A stretch of DNA of 24,927 bases. It comes from CAZQKW01 sp964594075 (lineage in GTDB: Bacteria; Desulfobacterota; WTBG01; CAIYCZ01). Shown piece by piece: positions 1 through 7,417 of this stretch (its first letter is position 1; each line of letters begins with the position of its first letter). The DNA lies in the NCBI GenBank assembly GCA_964594075.1, contig CAZQKW010000049.1:1-24927 (forward strand), given 5' to 3'. A program made the translations under genes and the position numbers. The notes beneath the pieces are model-generated. The model was not told where the DNA came from. It was given only the letters and a program-made list of their open reading frames with translations, and searched no databases.

Positions 1-26
1 TTAACGATGTTTTAATGTTTTTGATG

Positions 27-45
27 CCCCGCCTTGTAGGCGGGG
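27..45. other. GC-rich hairpin downstream of rlmN
   Basis: CCCCGCC (27-33) pairs perfectly with GGCGGGG (39-45) across a five-base loop. It lies about 65 bases past the rlmN stop. Neither flank carries a clean T-run in the direction needed, so an intrinsic terminator for rlmN is possible but weak. The rest of positions 1-109 shows no gene. Confidence 0.4.
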
Positions 46-109
46 TAATTCACTTCACTTTTGATTCATTTATGTGCGTAGAAAGCATTAGAGGCTATTA
101 GCAAAGTTG

Positions 110-1147
110 TTACCTTTTAATTTTGGCCATGCATCCCCCTAACTGCCCGCAGGCGGCGACAATGTCTAATCCTTTGCTTATCCGTAGCGGAGCGGTGAAG
201 TGGTGGTTATGCAGGATTGATTGAAACTGAAGAATCCGCGCGTGCTCCGGCCTTTGGAACCCGGCGTTGGGGAATTCATTAAACGGTATAAGATTTATTT
301 TACAGGGGATATTTTTCAAAAGGCGGGCAAGTGCTTCCGCATGCGCCGAAGAATCATTAACCTCTTTAATCAAAATATATTCAAAAGTAATGCGTTTTCG
401 TGAGGGAACCGGGAAATTGTGCGCTTCGCTCAGGAGCTGTTTCAGCGGATATTTTTTATTCACCGGCATGAGATAGCTTCTCAGCTCATCGTCTGGCGCG
501 TTAAGCGATATCGCCAGGTTCACCGGGAGGTCCTCTGCAAGCCGCCGTATGAGCGGCGTAATACCGGCAGTTGAAACCGTTATCTTCCGGTGGGAGAAAT
601 TAAAGCCCCACGGGTTTAATAATATTTTCAGGCTTTTCAGCACATTCTCATAGTTCAACAACGGTTCGCCCATGCCCATGAAAACGAGGTTGGGAAGTTT
701 TTCTTTTGCGTTTTCGGCTTTTAATACAGCGCTCACTTGATTAAGTATTTCAGCAGTGGTCAGATTTCTTTTAAGGCCCAGGGTGCCGGTAAAGCAGAAC
801 CTGCAGCCAAGCGAACATCCTATCTGGGTTGAGATGCACAGAGTCTGATGAGTTTTCTCCGGCATCAACACCGTTTCCACGCCAAAACCATCTTCGGTTT
901 TAAACAGAAATTTCTTTGAGCCGTCACGCGACACTGCTATGGTTTCAAGCGCAAGCGAACTTATGCCGGCAACTTCACCGAGTTTTCTTCGGAGTTCTTT
1001 TGATAGGCTGGTCATCGCATCTATTGATTCAGCATGATGCCTGAACACCCACTGGGCGATTTGTCGGGCACGATACGGCTCCAAGCCAAGCGAAGAACAA
1101 AGTTCTTCAATTTCTTCAATGGACATGTTTCTTAAATCATATTTCAT
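110..1147 (-). CDS. rlmN: Dual-specificity RNA methyltransferase RlmN (radical SAM)
   Basis: 345 aa, full length for RlmN, which methylates C2 of A2503 in 23S rRNA and A37 in some tRNAs, in the cytoplasm. Visible signatures: the radical-SAM CxxxCxxC motif at C111, C115 and C118 (context GCSLGCRFCF), a cysteine at 104 matching E. coli C118, and the C-terminal methyl-carrier cysteine C333 in AACGQLGG. The FMGMGEPLLNYENV segment is the usual GGEP-type SAM-binding region. An AAAGGA-like ribosome site lies about 12 bases before the ATG. It is transcribed away from the FBP aldolase/phosphatase gene, from a shared 308-base intergenic region. No oddities. The close homologue Cfr is much less likely given the ordinary RlmN features and housekeeping context. 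Confidence 0.95.
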   Translation of the reverse strand: MKYDLRNMSIEEIEELCSSLGLEPYRARQIAQWVFRHHAESIDAMTSLSKELRRKLGEVAGISSLALETIAVSRDGSKKFLFKTEDGFGVETVLMPEKTHQTLCISTQIGCSLGCRFCFTGTLGLKRNLTTAEILNQVSAVLKAENAKEKLPNLVFMGMGEPLLNYENVLKSLKILLNPWGFNFSHRKITVSTAGITPLIRRLAEDLPVNLAISLNAPDDELRSYLMPVNKKYPLKQLLSEAHNFPVPSRKRITFEYILIKEVNDSSAHAEALARLLKNIPCKINLIPFNEFPNAGFQRPEHARILQFQSILHNHHFTAPLRISKGLDIVAACGQLGGCMAKIKR

Positions 1148-1455
1148 AACAAGTTGTAATCCTTTGCCTTTTACGTTAAATGTCGGGACAGAATTTTGCC
1201 AGCACCCATTATGAACCAGGGGGGGTTAGAAGTCCAGTTTAATACACAAAGGCAGACACATTACCGGACTCTCTCCAAAAATTGCCCGGACATTAGGACA
1301 AAGCGCATGCGCACATTACCATTGCATTTTATAATGGCTTTATGCTAAAAGAGACAAAAAACAATCAAACAAATGCACCAAAAAATGTATATATAGCACA
1401 GGTGATTTGGGGTTATCGTTAACCGCAACCACTTAAAAGAAAGGATGGGTAGGCT
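1148..1455. promoter_or_regulatory. Divergent intergenic region rlmN / FBP aldolase-phosphatase
   Basis: A 308-base region without a gene that must hold both divergent promoters. A TATAAT hexamer at 1330-1335 is the best -10 candidate on the + strand, inside the short palindrome CCATT...AATGG, but no good -35 sits 17 bases upstream. An A/T-rich stretch with TATATA lies near 1388. AAAGGATGG just before the start at 1456 is the ribosome binding site. No RNA gene was recognised. Confidence 0.35.
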
Positions 1456-2556
1456 ATGAAAGTGACAATCAGCGTGATCAAGGCAGATGTTGGGAGCATC
1501 GGAGGTCATATTAAGCCGAGCGAGGCTCTTTTAGCACGGGTCAAAAAGTTCGTGGCAGACAAGGCAAAGGGGCTTCTTATTGATCATTACATCAGTTCCA
1601 CGGGCGACGATATTGCAATCCTGTGTACCCACAAGCGCGGTGTATTGGATGATAAGATTCATAAGCTTGCATGGGAAGCGTTTCTTGCCGGCACCGAAGT
1701 TGCAAAAAAACAGGGACTTTACGGAGCAGGGCAGGACCTGCTGAAAGATTCTTTTTCCGGCAATGTAAAAGGTATGGGGCCAGCAGTTGCGGAAATGGAA
1801 ATTGAAGAACGGCCCAATGAACCGTTTCTGTTTTTTGCCGCTGACAAGACCGATCCTGGTGCTTACAACCTTCCGCTGTATCTGGGCTTTGCGGACCCCA
1901 TGTATAATTCAGGGCTCATTCTTTCACCCTCAATGGAAAAAGGATTTCGGTTTGATATTATGGACGTGGAATATGTTGATGCAGACCGATTGGTGGAAAT
2001 CAATGCTCCCGAAGAATTGTATGATCTTGCTGCCCTGCTGCGAGACCAGGAACGGTTTGTTGTAGAAGGAGTATATTCGCGAAAAAATGGCGAACAGGCA
2101 GCCTCAGTAAGTACCACGCGCCTGCATAATATCGCCGGCACCTATACCGGCAAGGATGACCCCATTATGCTGGTGAGAGTCCAGGGGAATTTCCCCGCTA
2201 CCGGCGAAATACTTTCTACCTTCTCTATCGGACATTATGTTGCGGGTTTCATGCGTGGCAGCCACCACGGCCCCTTGATGCCCGTTAAGCTCAATTCTAC
2301 TATTTCGTATTTTGATGGTCCTCCGGTTGTGACCTGTGCCGCATTCTGTATCCGTGACGGCAAACTAACAGAAGCAGTGGATGCATTTGATCACCCATAC
2401 TGGGATTGGGTGCGACATCAGATTTCACAAAAGGCACAGGAGATTCGGCGCCAAGGCTTCTTTGGTCCGGCCATGTTGCCATTCAGCGAACTTGAATATG
2501 GCGGTATTGTGCAAAAGCTTAAGAAAATTGATAAGAAATTCAAGATAAGAAAATAA
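1456..2556 (+). CDS. fbp: Fructose-1,6-bisphosphate aldolase/phosphatase (archaeal-type, class V FBPase)
   Basis: 366 aa, the usual length of this bifunctional gluconeogenic enzyme. It condenses DHAP and GAP to fructose 1,6-bisphosphate, then removes the C1 phosphate to give F6P. Signatures: the N-terminal Mg-binding residues D11 and H18 (KADVGSIGGH), the D51-D52 pair, GAGQD near 90-94, and Y230-x-x-K233-D234-D235. In the last motif the lysine is the expected Schiff-base residue and the aspartates are metal ligands, all shifted by one from the characterised archaeal enzymes. A YFDGPP motif follows. The ATG is preceded by AAAGGATGG. A strong terminator lies 33 bases past the stop, so it is probably monocistronic. 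The family is typical of archaea and deep-branching or anaerobic bacteria with an irreversible gluconeogenic flow. Confidence 0.95.
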   Translation: MKVTISVIKADVGSIGGHIKPSEALLARVKKFVADKAKGLLIDHYISSTGDDIAILCTHKRGVLDDKIHKLAWEAFLAGTEVAKKQGLYGAGQDLLKDSFSGNVKGMGPAVAEMEIEERPNEPFLFFAADKTDPGAYNLPLYLGFADPMYNSGLILSPSMEKGFRFDIMDVEYVDADRLVEINAPEELYDLAALLRDQERFVVEGVYSRKNGEQAASVSTTRLHNIAGTYTGKDDPIMLVRVQGNFPATGEILSTFSIGHYVAGFMRGSHHGPLMPVKLNSTISYFDGPPVVTCAAFCIRDGKLTEAVDAFDHPYWDWVRHQISQKAQEIRRQGFFGPAMLPFSELEYGGIVQKLKKIDKKFKIRK

Positions 2557-2588
2557 AATCAGATTGTAGAATTACTTAAGAGAAAAAG

Positions 2589-2630
2589 GGGATGGTTCAC
2601 TGAAAATTATACAGGAACCATCCCTTTTTT
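2589..2630 (+). terminator. Intrinsic terminator of the FBP aldolase/phosphatase gene
   Basis: GGGATGGTTC (2589-2598) pairs with GAACCATCCC (2615-2624), followed at once by six T. A run of A before the left arm can pair with the T-run. This is a textbook rho-independent terminator. Confidence 0.9.
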
Positions 2631-2636
2631 ATAACA

Positions 2637-2680
2637 GGCTGTTGACAACGTGTCATTCTGAACGAAGTGAAGAATCTCAA
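2637..2680 (+). repeat. Dispersed intergenic repeat, single-unit copy
   Basis: A 5' module GGCTGTTGACAACG (2637-2650) is followed by the 20-base unit TGTCATTCTGAACGAAGTGA (2651-2670) and the tail AGAATCTC (2671-2678). The same architecture recurs near 16046, 18427, 22317 and 24389, and the core also occurs inside the elements at 4958 and 9444. This copy has the cleanest 3' tail and serves as the reference unit. Confidence 0.85.
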
Positions 2681-2740
2681 CCGGAGCAACAGTTTGGCAA
2701 CATACGTAGGTATAATGAGAAATCGGATAAACTAAAATCC

Positions 2741-2946
2741 GCGCGCCTGGGTTTTTTTGAAGCCACAACACAACCTTCTGTGCCAGGTAAACGGCAGGTG
2801 CTGTCAAATTGTGCACTGCCAGACCTGTTGCATCTCCCGTGTCGAAAGCTTTACACGCTTCCTGCCCTAAACAGGATTCGTAAGGTGCCGGGGTCGCGAT
2901 CCCAGCGTAAAAACATATTGTTGTGGCTATAAAAAACCCAGGCGTG
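2741..2946. repeat. 206-base element with long terminal inverted repeats and nested hairpins
   Basis: The outer arms are about 30 bases: GCGCGCCTGGGTTTTTTT.GAAGCCACAACA-like sequence at 2741-2770, and its near-complement from TGTTGTGGCT to AACCCAGGCGTGC at about 2918-2946. Inside are smaller inverted repeats: GGCAGGTGC with GCACTGCC, CGTGT..AAAGCTTT..ACACG, and GGGGTCGCGATCCC. No transposase gene is present. It could be a MITE, a structured RNA or another palindromic repeat. A minus-strand reading frame (2607-2963) runs through it and through the neighbouring repeat and terminator, but its composition follows the repeats, so I do not call it a gene. Confidence 0.65.
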
Positions 2947-3010
2947 CTAATCGCCTGCAACAAGATATTTTTGGGAAAATTCTGTAAATTGTTTTATGTA
3001 AATTTTTCTA

Positions 3011-3039
3011 TTGACAAACTGTTTGACGATATATACCAT
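3011..3039 (+). promoter_or_regulatory. Sigma-70-like promoter of the DksA/TraR-family gene
   Basis: A perfect -35 TTGACA (3011-3016), a 17-base spacer and a -10 TACCAT (3034-3039). It lies 70 bases before the AGGAG/ATG start at 3109. It also falls inside the longer in-frame reading frame beginning at 2923, which supports the internal start. Confidence 0.65.
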
Positions 3040-3108
3040 ACACACCTTCCTGAGATGTATCGGCTTATTGTAGCTTATATTGGGGATGCAAAACGAGGAG
3101 AATACGCT

Positions 3109-3531
3109 ATGCCAGAACATATAAAAAAGCTTCTTCTTAAAATGAAACAGGACCTGTTAAAGGATCTTAATAAAGATCTTAAAAGTGAGCGGAATGATTT
3201 TGACACTGATATTGGCGATTTCTACGATAATGCCGACGTAGAACGCGGCCGGCAGCTTTTTCACTTGCTGAGCGGAAGGGAGCGCGAAAAACTCCTGCTG
3301 ATAGATGATGCCTTGGCGCGTATTGAGGATGGAACGTATGGCATCTGCGAAGACTGCGGAAAGAAAATAAACCGCGAGCGTTTGAAAATAATGCCCTTTG
3401 CAAAGCTGTGTGTTGCCTGTCAATCGGAGGTAGAAAAACAATCGGCAAAGATGAAAGAAATTCAGGAAGAAGAATTTACCTATAAGGACATTTCAGTCGG
3501 CGAGACCGAAGACATTGACGAAAACCTATAG
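3109..3531 (+). CDS. TraR/DksA family C4 zinc-finger protein
   Basis: 140 aa. The N-terminal half is a charged, probably coiled-coil helical region (residues 1-70). The C-terminal zinc finger has four cysteines at 80, 83, 101 and 104 (GICEDCGK...LCVACQ), the DksA/TraR signature. Family members bind in the secondary channel of RNA polymerase and modulate initiation, often with ppGpp. Some shorter relatives (YocK/YteA type) have unknown targets. The start at 3109 is preferred over the in-frame upstream start at 2923. It has GAGGAG eight bases upstream, and a consensus promoter lies within the longer version. The extra 62 residues would also be translated from the end of an inverted-repeat element. 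A terminator follows the stop, so the gene stands alone. Confidence 0.9.
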   Translation: MPEHIKKLLLKMKQDLLKDLNKDLKSERNDFDTDIGDFYDNADVERGRQLFHLLSGREREKLLLIDDALARIEDGTYGICEDCGKKINRERLKIMPFAKLCVACQSEVEKQSAKMKEIQEEEFTYKDISVGETEDIDENL

Positions 3532-3568
3532 CAAAGTGCGATAATTATCGTTTTCCTAAAAAAAAACC

Positions 3569-3601
3569 AGGCAGATATCGTTTCCTGATGTCTGCCTTTT
3601 T
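3569..3601 (+). terminator. Intrinsic terminator of the DksA/TraR-family gene
   Basis: AGGCAGATATC (3569-3579) pairs with GATGTCTGCCT (3587-3597) through one G-T wobble and a seven-base loop, then runs into TTTTT. A run of nine A precedes the stem. Confidence 0.9.
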
Positions 3602-3677
3602 ACTTTTGGAAAGGCGGTAATGAGTGGGCTGAGAATCATTTTCTTGCCGCACAAAATATGGTAATATATCTGTGATT

Positions 3678-4385
3678 ATGGAAAATCTTATCAGCAATTT
3701 TAACAGCTATTTGTATGGCGCGCCATTTACCGCGGTGCTCATATCGTTTCTTGCCGGCGTGCTTACGAGTTTTACCCCGTGCGTGTATCCCCTTATTCCT
3801 ATCACGGTTGGTTTTATCGGCGCGCGCAGCAGCGCCAGCAAAACCAGAGGCTTTTATCTTTCGCTTCTATATGTGCTGGGGCTTGCCTGTGTGTATGCTG
3901 CGCTGGGCGCTTTTGCCGCATTGACCGGGAAATTATTCGGGCAGATAGGCACCAGCCCCTGGACCTATTTATTCGTGGGGAATGTGTGCCTGCTGTTTGG
4001 GCTCGCCATGCTTGACGTATTTACCATCCAGTTTCAGTTTCTGAGCGCTGCGCAACCCCGACTGCAGCAGTCAGGAGGAGGCGTAACCGCCTTCTTGTTT
4101 GGCGGTTGTTCAGGGCTGGTGGCTGGTCCATGCACGACGCCGGTTCTTGGCGCGTTGCTTACGTTTGTGGCGTCCAGACAAAACGTGGCGCTGGGCGTTA
4201 TCATGCTCTTTGTGTTTGCTTTGGGGATGGGGACTTTGCTTGTTCTGGTTGGCACGTTTACCGGCTTGCTTTCCTCGCTTCCAAGATCAGGCGAGTGGAT
4301 TGTGCGCATTAAAAAAGTATTTGGATTTTTAATGATCGCGATCGGGGAAGTTTTTATTATTAAGGCAGGTCAACTTATGCTATAA
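3678..4385 (+). CDS. ccdA: CcdA-type cytochrome c biogenesis / thiol-disulfide transmembrane protein
   Basis: 235 aa with about six hydrophobic segments. Family members carry reducing equivalents from cytoplasmic thioredoxin across the inner membrane to periplasmic thiol proteins. The two redox cysteines sit in the classic settings: C35 in SFTPCVYPLIPI and C152 in GLVAGPCTTPVLG (C144 is an extra one). This is the DsbD-beta/CcdA core without the DsbD alpha and gamma domains. A GTG six bases upstream (3672) is an alternative start, and neither has a convincing Shine-Dalgarno. The TlpA-like lipoprotein gene begins 23 bases downstream, so the two form an operon in which CcdA probably reduces the lipoprotein. 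A role in cytochrome c maturation is possible, but no other ccm/res gene is present. Confidence 0.9.
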   Translation: MENLISNFNSYLYGAPFTAVLISFLAGVLTSFTPCVYPLIPITVGFIGARSSASKTRGFYLSLLYVLGLACVYAALGAFAALTGKLFGQIGTSPWTYLFVGNVCLLFGLAMLDVFTIQFQFLSAAQPRLQQSGGGVTAFLFGGCSGLVAGPCTTPVLGALLTFVASRQNVALGVIMLFVFALGMGTLLVLVGTFTGLLSSLPRSGEWIVRIKKVFGFLMIAIGEVFIIKAGQLML

Positions 4386-4408
4386 ATTTTTTGGTGAGAA
4401 GGAACGCG

Positions 4409-4927
4409 ATGATGAAACATACAACCGCTGTTATTATTGTTTTTATAATTGCCCTTGGTCTTGGTGCGTGCGGCAGTTTTGAGGAGCAGCAGCCTTCGGC
4501 AGCCGGCGAAGGGATGCTGGCGCCCGACTTTACCCTAAAAAGCCTCGAAGGTCAGGAATTTAATCTCTCCGAATTTCGCGGGAAAAACCCGGTATATCTG
4601 GTTTTCTGGGCAACCTGGTGCCCGTACTGCATACAAGAAGTTCCGTTATTAAAGGAACTTCATGCCAAACTGAGTCCCAAAGGGCTGAAAATTTTAGCGG
4701 TGAATATCGGTTTTAACGATCCATTGTTGCGGGTGCAGGCATTTCAGAAGAAATATGAACTGCCCTACCCGATTCTCTATGATAACAATACTATCGTTGC
4801 CCGCCAGTTTGGTGTTATCGGCGTCCCTTTCAATGTTCTCGTGGATCGGAACGGCAGAATTGTTTATCGCTCAAACAGAACCCCTGAGAACTTGGAAGCA
4901 TTCCTGCAGCAGGAAAAACCCGCCTGA
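4409..4927 (+). CDS. TlpA/ResA-like thioredoxin-fold lipoprotein
   Basis: 172 aa. The N-terminus is a lipoprotein signal: a hydrophobic helix then the lipobox LGAC with lipidation at C21, so the protein is tethered on the periplasmic side of a membrane. The mature part is an AhpC/TSA-Redoxin/TlpA fold beginning near APDFTLKSLEGQ. The active site is WCPYC (C71, C74) and the cis-proline loop is GVPFNVLVD. It should act as a thiol-disulfide reductase, likely fed by the adjacent CcdA protein, with apo-cytochrome c or other periplasmic disulfides as substrate. The ATG at 4409 was chosen because GAGAAGG lies eight bases upstream. An in-frame TTG at 4391 would add six residues. Confidence 0.9.
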   Translation: MMKHTTAVIIVFIIALGLGACGSFEEQQPSAAGEGMLAPDFTLKSLEGQEFNLSEFRGKNPVYLVFWATWCPYCIQEVPLLKELHAKLSPKGLKILAVNIGFNDPLLRVQAFQKKYELPYPILYDNNTIVARQFGVIGVPFNVLVDRNGRIVYRSNRTPENLEAFLQQEKPA

Positions 4928-4957
4928 TTGCCACTAGAGGCTTTCTTCTCTATCATA

Positions 4958-5080
4958 CTGGGGCGCAATTAGAGTCTTTCTTATTGTGAGCCACAGCAAA
5001 AAATTTCTGAATTTGAAAAATCAGCGGGTTGAGATTCTTCACATTCGTTCAGAATGACATTTCGGACCATTGCGCCCCAG
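4958..5080. repeat. Hairpin repeat element 1 (12-bp perfect terminal inverted repeats)
   Basis: CTGGGGCGCAAT (4958-4969) and ATTGCGCCCCAG (5069-5080) are perfect inverted repeats closing a 123-base element. On the minus strand its core reads TGTCATTCTGAACGAATGTG followed by AAGAATCTCAACC and later GACTCTAATTGC. This matches the core of the element at 9444-9575 almost throughout, although the terminal stems differ. It lies between the TlpA-like gene and the convergent SDR gene, where it may also act as a bidirectional terminator. Confidence 0.75.
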
Positions 5081-5143
5081 CATCTATCTGAGAGGACGGC
5101 AACACGTCTGCTTGTCATTTTAATGAGGGTGGTTAACACGTCC

Positions 5144-5947
5144 TTAATGAAATTCAATCCCGCCACAGACATTGACAGCCTGACCGGTCATATAACTGGC
5201 ATCCTCTGACGCGAGAAAGGCCACGACACCTGCAATATCCTCTGGCACCCCGACCCGGGGTATTTTCAGTATCCGCGATTCAATAGATGACTCCACCACC
5301 ATTTTTATAACGCTGCCTTCTGGCATTTCCATCAGGTTGTCGCCGCGGTGCCAGATGGGGGTATCAATAAGTCCCGGACACACTGCGTTAACGGTTATGT
5401 CGTAAGGGGCAAATTGAATTGCCAGAGCCTGAGTCAGACCGATAAGCGCGCTTTTTGACGAGGCATATACAATGCTGCCGGCCCGATTGGTCTTGCCTTC
5501 AGTAGAGGCCGTGTTAATAATTCTGCCCTTTATTTTGTTATCAATCATTACTTTTGCGATGCGCTGGGCGATAAAGAACGGCGCCTTCACGTTGATGGCA
5601 TAAATGCGATCCCACAGTTCCGAATCAATATCCTCATAAAAGGCGTTGGTGTCGCCGGTGCCGGCATTGTTAAACAGAATATCGAATGCCTCAAATTCAT
5701 TCAGTGTCCTGTCAAGCATGCTCCTGATGTCAGCCAAGTTGCTGAGGTCGCACACGATGGCCAGACTTTTTCGTCCCAGGTCTTTTACCATCTGCGCTGT
5801 TTCTTTCAGCTCGGCTTCTTTGATATCAGACACCGCCACATCTGCTCCTTCACGAGCAAAACGGCATGCAGTCGCCCTGCCGATTCCGGTTGCGCCGCCG
5901 GTGATCAGGATTTTTTTATTGCTGAATCTCAGGTTCGTGTTGTGCAT
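5144..5947 (-). CDS. SDR family NAD(P)-dependent oxidoreductase
   Basis: 267 aa, classical short-chain dehydrogenase/reductase length. Motifs: TGGATGIGR (16-24) for dinucleotide binding, D41 at the end of the second strand (favouring NAD(H)), NNAG (93-96), N119, the catalytic S148, and Y161-x-x-x-K165 in YASSK. The C-terminal segment GVPEDIAGVVAFLASEDASYMTGQAVNVCGG is typical of the FabG/3-oxoacyl-reductase-like branch. The start at 5947 has GAGGGA seven bases upstream; an upstream in-frame ATG (5980) would overlap the terminator stem. It has no operon partner, so the substrate is unknown. Candidates are a secondary alcohol, sugar or 3-hydroxyacyl compound. Confidence 0.93.
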   Translation of the reverse strand: MHNTNLRFSNKKILITGGATGIGRATACRFAREGADVAVSDIKEAELKETAQMVKDLGRKSLAIVCDLSNLADIRSMLDRTLNEFEAFDILFNNAGTGDTNAFYEDIDSELWDRIYAINVKAPFFIAQRIAKVMIDNKIKGRIINTASTEGKTNRAGSIVYASSKSALIGLTQALAIQFAPYDITVNAVCPGLIDTPIWHRGDNLMEMPEGSVIKMVVESSIESRILKIPRVGVPEDIAGVVAFLASEDASYMTGQAVNVCGGIEFH

Positions 5948-5979
5948 AGTTCCCTCGCATAGGTGGCACGTTATACACA

Positions 5980-6007
5980 AAAGGCCTCTAAGCGGTTAGA
6001 GGCCTTT
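5980..6007 (-). terminator. Terminator hairpin after the DUF1302-DUF1329 pair
   Basis: AAAGGCCTCTAA (5980-5991) and TTAGAGGCCTTT (5996-6007) form a perfect 12-bp stem with a four-base loop, ending in TTTT on the minus strand. It lies 24 bases past the DUF1329 stop and just before the SDR start, so it separates the two transcripts. Confidence 0.75.
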
Positions 6008-6031
6008 AATGGAGGAAGTAACAGCAGCCGC

Positions 6032-7339
6032 TTAATGGCTTGATTTGCCCAGCTTCTGCATGTAAGCGATGGTGAAGATGTTGCGATCAAACTCTTTTAC
6101 CCCGACACGCACTTTGGTTTCGCGGGACGAACCGCCATGGGTTCTTTGAAAATCAATAAAAATTCCGCCGGCGTAATACATTTTATCCCAGCCGGTGCTC
6201 TCTTCTTTATATACATTTGTCCAGAACTCATATGCTTTCCAGAATCGTCCCAGGTTATCATACAATTCCGTCCAATACGAGATGTAGGTTTCCGGATCAA
6301 GATACAACACGCGCTTCTTATAAACATAATTGGGATCTTTATGCTGGGCTTCGATCACCAGAACATTGGTGCGCTCCCGGTCAACGCCATTGGGGACCGG
6401 CTGACCCTGAGCGCGCTGATAGTTTTTCGTGATGTCCATATGCCGGGCGCAAAGCATCTCTTTTTTACCGACAAGCTTCCAGTTATTCGGGGGTATGTGA
6501 TTGTCCCAGCAGTATTCATCATCATAGGTCAAGTCTGTGCCGCCGATTGTGTCCTGTCGCTGGGTTGTTTGTATTCTTCTAATTCTGCGGAATTGGCTAT
6601 ACCACAAATATCCGTCATCGCTTTTGTTAATATCAATATAGCGGGTATTAATCATCATGGTGTCAAGCATTTCGGGCGGGGTCAAAAGATGGAGGAACAT
6701 GGTCTTAAGAACGCCCTTTGAATTATTGGGAAGCGCCGGTTTCGGCTCGACATCGGTGCGGTGCACCCAGAACATTTCAATCATGTCCTGCTCGGAAACG
6801 CGTTCGCGCCGCGCCCTTGTTTCTACCACCGGCCCGATACGATATTTTTGGTTTGCATCGCCGCGGGTATTAAAGTCAAAATTATACATATGTTCCATCC
6901 CGTTTTTGGGATTGGGGAATGGCCTGCCGGCGATATCCGCATAATTAGTAATAACCCCTTCTGCATCAGTTTTTACCGTTGCCGCATATTGTTTGGTCGC
7001 CTCAATCATGCCCGGTGTCTCTATGTAGCGCTGATAGGGGACAATGAAAAAGTAATAACTTTCCTTCTCATTCCATTTTTCATTATTTTTATAGACCTCG
7101 ACGTATGAGGCCGGAAGGAATTCTGCCACCTGGTCAACATTGGTCTTATCAATCTTCTTTCCCACCCAGGTTTTTTCCCATTCCCGCACCTTTGCCAGTT
7201 CTTCTGGAGTATAACAGGGGCCAAAACCTTCCACTTCCTCGGCATACAGCCTCTCTGAAAAGGCGCCGCAGGTTATTGACCATAACAGTCCCCCGATGAT
7301 GATTGCCGAAAGAATTTGATTCATGTATTTCCGTGTCAT
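6032..7339 (-). CDS. DUF1329 family periplasmic protein
   Basis: 435 aa. An N-terminal signal peptide (hydrophobic residues about 10-27, cleavage likely near the AEE region) points to the periplasm. The body is rich in W, Y and charged residues. Motifs recalled from DUF1329 proteins include the repeated LTPPE-like segment, a YLWYSQFRRIRR stretch and the C-terminal RxTHGGS region. DUF1329 proteins have a LolB-like fold and are usually encoded next to DUF1302 outer-membrane proteins, often beside RND exporters or in hydrophobic-compound degradation loci. Here DUF1302 lies immediately upstream, 78 bases away. The start at 7339 was chosen for its GGAGG five bases upstream; an upstream in-frame start (7399) lacks a site and would precede the signal peptide. 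No RND pump is visible, so the exact role stays open. Confidence 0.85.
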   Translation of the reverse strand: MTRKYMNQILSAIIIGGLLWSITCGAFSERLYAEEVEGFGPCYTPEELAKVREWEKTWVGKKIDKTNVDQVAEFLPASYVEVYKNNEKWNEKESYYFFIVPYQRYIETPGMIEATKQYAATVKTDAEGVITNYADIAGRPFPNPKNGMEHMYNFDFNTRGDANQKYRIGPVVETRARRERVSEQDMIEMFWVHRTDVEPKPALPNNSKGVLKTMFLHLLTPPEMLDTMMINTRYIDINKSDDGYLWYSQFRRIRRIQTTQRQDTIGGTDLTYDDEYCWDNHIPPNNWKLVGKKEMLCARHMDITKNYQRAQGQPVPNGVDRERTNVLVIEAQHKDPNYVYKKRVLYLDPETYISYWTELYDNLGRFWKAYEFWTNVYKEESTGWDKMYYAGGIFIDFQRTHGGSSRETKVRVGVKEFDRNIFTIAYMQKLGKSSH

Positions 7340-7417
7340 GCTGCCTCCGTTAAACATAAAATGGTTACTGAGGACAAACGCATCCAGAATTATAAACATT
7401 CACTATCATTGTGAAGG

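Noticed and set aside
2607..2963. A 118-codon minus-strand open frame
   Set aside because: It runs across a terminator, a dispersed repeat and an inverted-repeat element, has no ribosome site, and its composition mirrors the repeats.
2923..3108. N-terminal extension of the DksA/TraR-family protein
   Set aside because: A consensus promoter lies inside it, the strong ribosome site precedes 3109, and the extension starts inside an inverted-repeat arm.
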